Source: an uncultured Lachnospiraceae bacterium (GTDB lineage: Bacteria; Bacillota; Clostridia; Lachnospirales; Lachnospiraceae). From it: a DNA stretch of 12,726 nucleotides. This document shows, piece after piece, positions 7,126 through 12,726 of the stretch. The DNA lies in assembly GCA_910585215.1 (NCBI GenBank), contig CAJUDQ010000017.1, positions 1 through 12,726 on the forward strand. The letters run 5' to 3'. Under the pieces are notes generated by a model. That model did no database searches, was not told the DNA's origin, and saw only the letters and a list, made by a program, of their open reading frames with translations. Made by a program: the position numbers and the translations under genes. Within the stretch, counting starts at the first letter, position 1. Each line of letters starts with the position of its first letter.

Positions 7126-7152
7126 TTATAATATAATGTCATCAAACTCCAT
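7126..7152 (-). other. 8-codon frame MEFDDIIL at the pyrC transcript start
   Basis: ATG at 7152 to TAA at 7128-7126 encodes MEFDDIIL. With transcription starting near 7154 it would have almost no leader. It overlaps, in another frame, the in-frame upstream ATG of pyrC at 7142. It may be chance; it is listed because its position is exact and both frames bear on how pyrC is translated. Confidence 0.2.
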
Positions 7153-7162
7153 TTGACGACAT
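7136..7162 (-). promoter_or_regulatory. Inverted repeat over the pyrC start site: operator or leader hairpin
   Basis: On the minus strand ATGTCGTCAAA, five bases TGGAG, then TTTGATGACAT: an 11+11 bp dyad with one mismatch that is G-U compatible in RNA. It overlaps the last two bases of the -10 and runs about 20 bases into the transcript. As DNA it is placed like a repressor operator. As RNA, a start upstream of about 7155 would form a hairpin with GGAG in the loop, while a start at A7154 would lose the left arm. Confidence 0.55.
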
Positions 7163-7189
7163 TATAACATGGAATGAATGGTTTTACAA
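7161..7189 (-). promoter_or_regulatory. Promoter of pyrC
   Basis: On the minus strand TTGTAA (7189-7184), a 17-base spacer, and a perfect TATAAT (7166-7161), with TG two bases before the -10. The expected start is about 7154, giving a leader of about 78 bases. This is the best promoter match in the pyr cluster. Confidence 0.8.
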
Positions 7190-7235
7190 CTTAACTCAAA
7201 AAATATTCAGAATATATTGTTCTATGTATTCTAAA

Positions 7236-7262
7236 ACAGGTTCCGGAATTTCCGGAACCTGT
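7236..7262. terminator. GC-rich palindrome, terminator-like
   Basis: Perfect 13-base arms ACAGGTTCCGGAA and TTCCGGAACCTGT about a single central base form an 11-bp stem with a 5-base loop. On the minus strand it is followed by TTTTAGAA, a short U tract, so it could block read-through into pyrC after the GH43 terminator. It has no gene of its own on either strand; a protein-binding palindrome is the alternative. Confidence 0.5.
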
Positions 7263-7277
7263 ACAGAAAGGAGTTAT

Positions 7278-7304
7278 ATGAAAAAAACCAAAAAATTTTT
7301 CTGA
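7278..7304 (+). other. 8-codon plus-strand frame MKKTKKFF with ribosome-binding site
   Basis: AAAGGAG (7267-7273) lies 4 bases before an ATG that opens MKKTKKFF and then TGA. The palindrome just upstream would be the 5' hairpin of such a transcript. No clear plus-strand promoter and no downstream plus-strand gene were found, so it may be the decayed start of a lost gene or chance. It is the only plus-strand translation signal of quality that I saw. Confidence 0.2.
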
Positions 7305-7421
7305 AAGAATGAAAAATCATCTTTCGAAAGATATTTTACATGTTAATTATGACCATTTTGTGAATTTTTCCTGACTTTTTATACAATTCCTTTTCTCTCC
7401 AAACATATATAATTATATTAA

Positions 7422-7460
7422 AGAAATAGCCATAAGCTATGAAGACCTATGGCTATTTCT
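7422..7460 (-). terminator. Terminator of the GH43 gene
   Basis: Perfect 13-base arms AGAAATAGCCATA and TATGGCTATTTCT enclose a 13-base loop, starting about 17 bases after the GH43 stop. On the minus strand it is followed by TTAATATAATT; the U tract is short, but the stem is long. Confidence 0.75.
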
Positions 7461-7477
7461 ATTATGATAATGATATA

Positions 7478-10400
7478 TTATTGTAATGTATAAGTAGCTT
7501 TAGAATCTATTTCCTCAAATCTTATGCCACCGTCATTTGGTCCAAAAAATCCTGAAAATGTAACTTCTTTTCCAGTTATATCATTTACTGTCAAGCCTAT
7601 ATCTGCCAAATCAACTACATTTAACAAAATAGCTCCCTGGTCAGTATCTGTATCATTATCAAATGTTCCTAATGCCATATAACTGCGAACTACATTTTCT
7701 GAAGCAATTAATCTGGAGTCAACTCCTTCACCCCATGTAATAGGATTTGCGTATTGCCCATTGTATATGTGACTTCCAAGACTATACTTTATTCCATTCA
7801 TATGACAATACAATTCAGAACAAATACCATTCCACCATCCATATGAAACATCTCCAGCCAATACACCGTCACAGTGTATTTTATCTGACCTGACAATCGT
7901 CATTACATACATTTTAGTGCCTTCTATCTTATAATATCCATCTAGATATTGGTTCTCATTCACTATTTTGATAGAAGTATATTCTGTATCTTTCGATATA
8001 TTTAAAGCATAAGAAATATTTTCTTTCGCCAATACAGAAGGACCACTTACAATCTCTATATCATAAGAACCATTTACAGAATGCCAGCCGCTAACAGCCT
8101 TCATTGTCAATTCTACTGTACAAGTATTTCCACTATATAAAATAGAATTTACTGTTATCATATCTACTTTAAGATTTTTTGATATTTGTGTCCCATTTAT
8201 TTTTACCGGATAGTTTTCACTTAACTCCTTATCGCCTGTAAATGTAACTGTAATATTGCTGTCTTTATCCGGATATGCAACTCCTGTAACATTTACTGTT
8301 ACCTGCGGGACAGTATCTTCCTCTTCTGGTCCAGAAACATCTGTATTATCAGGGCTTACACTGATATTACCTATTTTTGCTGTTCCCGTACCCCTTCCAA
8401 TCAGAAGATAAACACCTTCCAGCTTAGCGGAACCATTTACATGAGTATTTACAGTATTAGAAACACCATCTACAGTAAATACAGCCTGTACATCACCCTC
8501 AGCATCTACAATCATTTCCAAATGTACAGTTTTACCTTTTGGTATTTTTACTGTCTGACTGCTGTCATTTACATAATATGTTTCTGTATCTGCTGTAACG
8601 GAACCGGTGGAAAGCTTCAATATATAATTTGCTGCTGCACCATAATTCACATTTTTATCTAAATATGAAATTCCTTCCCCAGTAATAACAAACTCATTAT
8701 TTGACCCTTTTGAACCGGCAAAACCTGTAGTCATTGCAAAGTCAAGTTCCATTTTATAGGAATCTGTAAACTTATATGCATCTTTGAATGTAGTATTTAC
8801 GCCTCTGCTTCCACTGGACTTGTCATTTGCAAATACTTTCATTCCTTCTTCGTAATAAGAAGAACCGGAATTATAATTATTATATGTCCACTGATTTACT
8901 GGCTCATTAATTTCATTTGCGTATAATTTTACGTTGCTGATTGTTCCATTAAACAATTCTTCTGGCCACCAGTTTCCAGTTCCAAAGCTTAATTCTGCCG
9001 CTTTTTCATTTAACCATGGCAATACTACCGAATAACCTTTAAAATCATCGCTGGTACTTAAAACACTGCTGCTTAACGTCTTATTTGAATATGCCAGTTC
9101 ATTATTTGCATACACTTCAAATCCGCTTCCTGTAATATCAATTCTGATTCTTGCCTCACCTTTGATATAATCTGTTGCCATAGTCCAGTCTGCATTTCTG
9201 TTGGCATCAAAGAATCCACCATCTGCATTATAGCCAAGATAGGAACCTCCTGTAAAATACAAACAGTTTCCCTGTACCTTTACATCATTATTAAAGGAAA
9301 GAATATTACTGGTTATTCCGCCTGTACCTTTTATATCAAACTCAATACTTACTCCTTTATAAATCTCCAGACCGGCAGTAATATTTTTATTAAACGGATT
9401 TGGCACAGTCACTGCCTCCGTTAAATTATGAGGTTTATCTGTAAAATACTCTCCTACTAATATTTTTCCGTCTACAGAGCCGGTGCCAATCACTGTAATC
9501 TGATAATCCTTTGATTCTACAGCAGAACCATGTGTAAATGTAACTGTCATTGTTACAGTGGTATTTGTTTCTCCTCTGGTTACTTTTCCATCGTTTGATA
9601 ATACCTCTGGCTTATCAGACTGATATGTAATCTTACTTCCATAAAAGCCTGCTGTTTTCAGTGTTATATCATCCATAACAGAAGCTGGCAATGTAAATGT
9701 CCGGATATCATCCTTAAGCATCTGCTCATCATTTTCCTCCAACTTACTTCCCCAGACTGCAAGCTCATTGCTTCCAAGCAAGGTAAAGGTCATTACCTTC
9801 TCTTTGGTCTCTTCCTTTATCTGTTCAACAAAGACACCATTATACTCTACACCATCCAGAAGAATGGAAACATATGGTGTTCCGTCTTCCTTTGTCCATG
9901 AACCATTCATTGCTCCTGAAACAGTACCGTCATCATTTAAGGAAATAATTTGTCCAGTTACACATTCTTTATTTGCAAAATCAATATTGCTTCTGTGAAC
10001 CAGCACTTCATAGGTTCCGATTACCTGTTCATCTGTATATCCCTTTTCAGGCAATGTCTCACCGGTATACTCATATGGGGCAGCAATCAGCCAGCCATCT
10101 TTTGTTTCAAAGAGCTGATGCACGCGTACCTGATGTGCTTCACCCTGATTGTCAAATCTTGTATGATATATCACATATGCCTTTCCATCTTCATCAACAA
10201 ATGCGGAATTATGACCCTGTGCGCAGTATCCATAGTCCATATGGGACCATTTATAATAAGACATCAGACGTACACCAACTGAACCGCTGACATTTCCAGC
10301 GCCTGTATTTCCGGCTGAATATCTGGCGTCATTACCTGAAGGGTCTGTATAAGGCCCTGTCACATGTTCAGAACGGAATACTCTCATATTGTATCCGCCG

Positions 10401-11875
10401 TTCGCTTCCAAACCGCCATTTGTAATAAACAGATAATAGTAATTTCCAATATGTTCAATATAAGATGCCTCACCGGAAACATGATTTCCTCCACCAAGTT
10501 TCAGTCCCTGATATTCATCAGATTCATTTGCCACAGTCTCATATTTATGTTCGTAATCTCTCAATCCTGTCTTTCCATCCAGTTTCAGCATATAAATGCC
10601 GCCAAACCATGAACCATAGCTCATCCAGAGTGTTCCTTCTTCATCGTAAAATACACACGGATCGATAGCATTCATACCATAAGTACGATTCCCATTACGA
10701 TTTTCCAGATAACGAGCCGGAAGTGTATTACTTCCTGTTACTTTGGCAAAGTCTGTCTCCGCTGTTTCCTGTTCATTTGTAAAACCTGAATAAACAACTG
10801 GTCCTACATATGTCCAGTCTCCGTCCAGACTGTCAGCAGTCAGCAATACAATGGAAGAATACCAATGGTCGCCATTTACACTCATATACATGCACCATTT
10901 CTGCATATCTTTATTCCAGATAACATCTGGCGCCCACAGATTACCTGGTATATCATAATTTGCATTTCCTTTTTTCGCCCACTTAGCAGCTTCAGCGAAA
11001 ATTGTGACATGATTTCTGTTGATATTATTGGTAAACGGAGTCCAGTTCACCAAATCTGTGGACTTTGCCCATCCCATATGCGTACCAAAAATATAATATG
11101 TACCTGTTTTCGGGTCCTTGACAATACTTGGGTCATGTACAGTTACATGATTTACAGTTGCTCCTGTATTATCTCCATTATTGTCATTGTTATTATTGTC
11201 ATTGTTATTATTATCATTGTCATTTCCTGAAGTAGTAACGTCTTCTGTGCTTCCTTCATACTGATAGGTAACCTTTGCCCGAATCACACTATCTTTGCCG
11301 TCAATTTTTACAGTCTTTTCTACTGTAAAATCAGCATTTACAACATCTGCAGAAGCAATCGCCGGAACTGTCAGTCCTGCCAGTGAAAAAATCATAACGC
11401 CCATGAAAATACCGGCAATATTACGTTTTTTCTTTTTGATATAAACTACTGCCGTTATTGCAGATATCGTTGCAGTCAAAAGAAAAAAGACGGTTGAAAC
11501 CCTGTCTCCGGTACCTGGTGATTTGCCCGGGTCTGTCTGTGTAGAATCAATTTTTTCTACACTTCCCTTTACTTCTTTTACAATCTCCTGTCCTGGCTCC
11601 AACTTGTCAATTTTTACAACACTGTCATAGCCATTCTTTAACTTGATTCCCTGCGGTAATTCAATTTTTATTTCCACATTGGAAATCAGTTTTGTACTGG
11701 TATTTTTTGCAACTACCTTTACAGCAGCTTCTTCTCCTATTTTATAAGACTCCTTGTCCGTTGTTAATTCTACAGACAGACCATCCTGTGTCTTTGCAAA
11801 TACAGCAGGAACCATGGCCAGTGTCATTGCAAATGCAAGGAAAAACGCAAAAAATCTCTTAGAGAGCTTTTTCAT
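7478..11875 (-). CDS. Large secreted multidomain GH43 glycosidase, probable arabinanase
   Basis: A 1465-residue surface enzyme. Order: signal peptide 1-27 (VFA|KT); Ig-like beta segment 33-107; LPXTG-like SPGTGD 119-124, hydrophobic helix 125-146 and KKKKR 147-151; second signal-like helix 153-176 (ASA|DV); beta segment to 207; Asn/Asp linker 217-236; GH43 five-blade domain about 243-600; GH43 C-terminal beta domain about 615-712; atrophied Ig-like domain about 716-797; two LamG/concanavalin-like domains about 800-990 and 995-1175; Ig-like domain about 1190-1290; unassigned domain 1298-1465. The expected GH43 catalytic residues are present: base D248 (HDPS), pKa modulator D405 (NAIDP), acid E469 (SGEASYI); H555 in GHNS fits the metal-site histidine of arabinanases. 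The start has GGAGG 8 bases before it. Endo-1,5-alpha-arabinan is the likely substrate (Abn2-like layout), but xylan or arabinoxylan activity is not excluded. No C-terminal anchor is present. Confidence 0.9.
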   Translation of the reverse strand: MKKLSKRFFAFFLAFAMTLAMVPAVFAKTQDGLSVELTTDKESYKIGEEAAVKVVAKNTSTKLISNVEIKIELPQGIKLKNGYDSVVKIDKLEPGQEIVKEVKGSVEKIDSTQTDPGKSPGTGDRVSTVFFLLTATISAITAVVYIKKKKRNIAGIFMGVMIFSLAGLTVPAIASADVVNADFTVEKTVKIDGKDSVIRAKVTYQYEGSTEDVTTSGNDNDNNNNDNNNNDNNGDNTGATVNHVTVHDPSIVKDPKTGTYYIFGTHMGWAKSTDLVNWTPFTNNINRNHVTIFAEAAKWAKKGNANYDIPGNLWAPDVIWNKDMQKWCMYMSVNGDHWYSSIVLLTADSLDGDWTYVGPVVYSGFTNEQETAETDFAKVTGSNTLPARYLENRNGNRTYGMNAIDPCVFYDEEGTLWMSYGSWFGGIYMLKLDGKTGLRDYEHKYETVANESDEYQGLKLGGGNHVSGEASYIEHIGNYYYLFITNGGLEANGGYNMRVFRSEHVTGPYTDPSGNDARYSAGNTGAGNVSGSVGVRLMSYYKWSHMDYGYCAQGHNSAFVDEDGKAYVIYHTRFDNQGEAHQVRVHQLFETKDGWLIAAPYEYTGETLPEKGYTDEQVIGTYEVLVHRSNIDFANKECVTGQIISLNDDGTVSGAMNGSWTKEDGTPYVSILLDGVEYNGVFVEQIKEETKEKVMTFTLLGSNELAVWGSKLEENDEQMLKDDIRTFTLPASVMDDITLKTAGFYGSKITYQSDKPEVLSNDGKVTRGETNTTVTMTVTFTHGSAVESKDYQITVIGTGSVDGKILVGEYFTDKPHNLTEAVTVPNPFNKNITAGLEIYKGVSIEFDIKGTGGITSNILSFNNDVKVQGNCLYFTGGSYLGYNADGGFFDANRNADWTMATDYIKGEARIRIDITGSGFEVYANNELAYSNKTLSSSVLSTSDDFKGYSVVLPWLNEKAAELSFGTGNWWPEELFNGTISNVKLYANEINEPVNQWTYNNYNSGSSYYEEGMKVFANDKSSGSRGVNTTFKDAYKFTDSYKMELDFAMTTGFAGSKGSNNEFVITGEGISYLDKNVNYGAAANYILKLSTGSVTADTETYYVNDSSQTVKIPKGKTVHLEMIVDAEGDVQAVFTVDGVSNTVNTHVNGSAKLEGVYLLIGRGTGTAKIGNISVSPDNTDVSGPEEEDTVPQVTVNVTGVAYPDKDSNITVTFTGDKELSENYPVKINGTQISKNLKVDMITVNSILYSGNTCTVELTMKAVSGWHSVNGSYDIEIVSGPSVLAKENISYALNISKDTEYTSIKIVNENQYLDGYYKIEGTKMYVMTIVRSDKIHCDGVLAGDVSYGWWNGICSELYCHMNGIKYSLGSHIYNGQYANPITWGEGVDSRLIASENVVRSYMALGTFDNDTDTDQGAILLNVVDLADIGLTVNDITGKEVTFSGFFGPNDGGIRFEEIDSKATYTLQ
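11172..11227 (-). repeat. Low-complexity Asn/Asp linker repeat
   Basis: A run of imperfect AAT/AAC/GAC codons (minus strand) repeats units of roughly 12-15 bases and encodes the Asn/Asp-rich linker (residues about 217-236) between the N-terminal membrane region and the GH43 domain. Repeats of this type are prone to slippage, so linker length may vary between strains. Confidence 0.8.
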
Positions 11876-11911
11876 ATATGTACCTCCTTTATATAATTCT
11901 CTATAACTATC

Positions 11912-11940
11912 ATTTTAACTAATAATATTACAAATTTCAA
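11912..11940 (-). promoter_or_regulatory. Promoter of the GH43 gene
   Basis: On the minus strand TTGAAA (11940-11935), a 17-base spacer, and TAAAAT (11917-11912). The predicted start near 11905 leaves about 30 bases before the ATG, including AAAGGAGG. No catabolite-control or other operator was recognised. Confidence 0.7.
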
Positions 11941-12007
11941 GACTGTATTTATATAAAACCGACAAATTTTGCTCCAGTTTATTCCACATGGTTATTTTTA
12001 ACATATA

Positions 12008-12039
12008 AAAAGCCTCCACAATCAATTATGGAAGCTTTT
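12008..12039 (-). terminator. Terminator of the lipoprotein gene
   Basis: On the minus strand AAAAGCTTCCA pairs with TGGAGGCTTTT (11 bp, one G-U) around a 10-base loop and continues into a T tract (TTTTTATAT). It begins about 10 bases after the lipoprotein stop and separates that gene from the GH43 promoter. Confidence 0.85.
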
Positions 12040-12048
12040 CCTGTTTTA

Positions 12049-12696
12049 TTATTCTGTTTCTAATCCTTCTATACTAATTAATGCATCATTAATTGCCTCA
12101 TATCCCTTATTGGTGATAGAGTACACTTTGTCACTGTCTGCAACCACATCAACTGTAATGCTCTTTGCATCGCTGTATGTAATATTATCCAGTCTGTCAT
12201 TCATCAAATCAAGCATTATCTGAAATACAAGTTCCATTGCCTGATTGACATCAAGGTCTTCGGAAGCAAGCTCTGCTGATTTTTCTACAAGCTCGTCCTG
12301 AAGTCCGTCAAACAGTCCTGTTATCTGCTGAATCTCAACAGTCACTGTATAACCGTCTTTTCCACTCATTTTCTTGGAGCTTTTTACTTCATACTTTGAC
12401 TTGCTGTAAAGTTCTTTAAAAAATGTTTTGTAATCTTCCTGTAATTTATCAGAAATACCTGTAACTCCCATTGATGTAACCATTGAATCCAGATTATTCT
12501 GATAATCCTGCTTTGCCTGTTCCTCAGTACGCTTTGTCATCTTCATATATTCTTTTGTTTCACCCTTTGTCAAAAGGTCAAGGCAGGAATCCACATAGTT
12601 AGCAGCATCAAATTCTGCTTTACAGCCTGCAAGACTGATTGCCATTACAATTGTCAGCAAACACGCCATAAATGATTTTTTCATTTTTCTCATCAT
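12049..12696 (-). CDS. Predicted lipoprotein of unknown function
   Basis: A 215-residue protein exported as a lipoprotein: basic start MMRKMKK, hydrophobic stretch 8-21 and lipobox LAGC at 22-25, so C25 should be lipidated and anchored to the outer face of the membrane. The mature part is acidic and mostly helical, beginning with a segment like YVDSCLDLLTKGETKEYMKMT, followed by a Lys/Ser-rich stretch (SKYEVKSSKKMSG) and a long helical region, ending ISIEGLETE. It faintly resembles DUF5105-type lipoproteins of Firmicutes; that is from memory and weak. Two adjacent ATGs are possible (12696 and 12693); GGAG spacing (4 versus 7 bases) favours the second. Its own terminator follows, so it is not in the GH43 operon. 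The upstream promoter lies at or beyond the window edge. Confidence 0.8.
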   Translation of the reverse strand: MMRKMKKSFMACLLTIVMAISLAGCKAEFDAANYVDSCLDLLTKGETKEYMKMTKRTEEQAKQDYQNNLDSMVTSMGVTGISDKLQEDYKTFFKELYSKSKYEVKSSKKMSGKDGYTVTVEIQQITGLFDGLQDELVEKSAELASEDLDVNQAMELVFQIMLDLMNDRLDNITYSDAKSITVDVVADSDKVYSITNKGYEAINDALISIEGLETE

Positions 12697-12726
12697 CTTT
12701 CTCCTTTTTTCAATAAAATATTACAA

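Larger units (their letters stand above)
7077..7477. other. 400-bp intergenic region between GH43 gene and pyrC
   Basis: No full-size gene is present. Going leftwards it contains the GH43 terminator, an AT-rich stretch with a 14-bp palindrome ATCTTTCGAAAGAT (7319-7332), a plus-strand ribosome-binding site with an 8-codon frame, a 13+13 bp GC-rich palindrome, the pyrC promoter with its overlapping inverted repeat, and the roughly 80-base pyrC leader. The separate elements are listed individually. Confidence 0.8.

Noticed and set aside
8441..8662. Plus-strand frames inside the GH43 gene, such as the 73-codon one here
   Set aside because: Antisense shadows with no ribosome-binding site and no recognisable protein features; the minus-strand domains are continuous through the region.
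11172..11227. CRISPR-like or tandem-repeat array in the ATT/GTC-rich run
   Set aside because: Units are short, imperfect, without spacers, and remain in frame inside the GH43 gene as an Asn/Asp linker.

Overview
The window looks like a chromosomal segment from a low-GC, anaerobic gut Firmicute, most likely Lachnospiraceae. This rests on AT-rich DNA, strong AGGAGG-type ribosome binding sites, class 1B (PyrD+PyrK) dihydroorotate dehydrogenase, a class II (long) OMP decarboxylase, and proteins that resemble lachnospiraceal families (an M29-like aminopeptidase, a DUF6142-like membrane protein, a large secreted GH43). The family assignment is inference from recalled family features, not a search. 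Every convincing gene lies on the minus strand, so the window reads biologically from right (12.7 kb) to left (1).

Layout, in order of transcription: a small predicted lipoprotein (12.05-12.70 kb) ending in a terminator; a 1465-residue secreted GH43 enzyme, probably an arabinanase (7.48-11.88 kb), with its own promoter and terminator; a 400-bp intergenic region holding an orphan palindrome and a strong pyrC promoter whose start site lies inside an 11+11 bp inverted repeat; the de novo pyrimidine genes pyrC, pyrF, pyrK, pyrD and pyrE (2.09-7.08 kb); a 50-codon membrane-protein gene just behind pyrE; an inverted-repeat element; a three-helix DUF6142-like membrane protein; an HD-domain phosphohydrolase resembling 5'-deoxynucleotidases; and the 5' part of an aminopeptidase gene cut off by the contig end. 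Bases 1-33 are not genomic: they are an Illumina sequencing adapter.

The pyr genes cover dihydroorotase, dihydroorotate dehydrogenase (catalytic plus electron-transfer subunit), orotate phosphoribosyltransferase and OMP decarboxylase, the steps from carbamoyl-aspartate to UMP. carAB, pyrB/pyrI and pyrR are not in the window. The cluster is not obviously one transcript: good sigma-A-type promoters lie in front of pyrC and pyrE and a weaker one in front of pyrK. No PyrR-type attenuator is evident. The HD hydrolase may act in nucleotide metabolism too, but that link is inferred.

The most unusual items are: (a) the GH43 protein's N-terminal region, where a signal peptide and Ig-like segment are followed by an LPXTG-like motif, a membrane helix, a KKKKR stop, and then a second signal-like helix before the enzyme begins; (b) the pyrC start-site inverted repeat with a Shine-Dalgarno-like GGAG in its loop, which recalls start-site-switching control or an operator; (c) the unassigned C-terminal domain of the GH43 protein. 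I saw no CRISPR array, tRNA, rRNA, prophage or transposase gene, and nothing that amounts to a new defence or mobile system.
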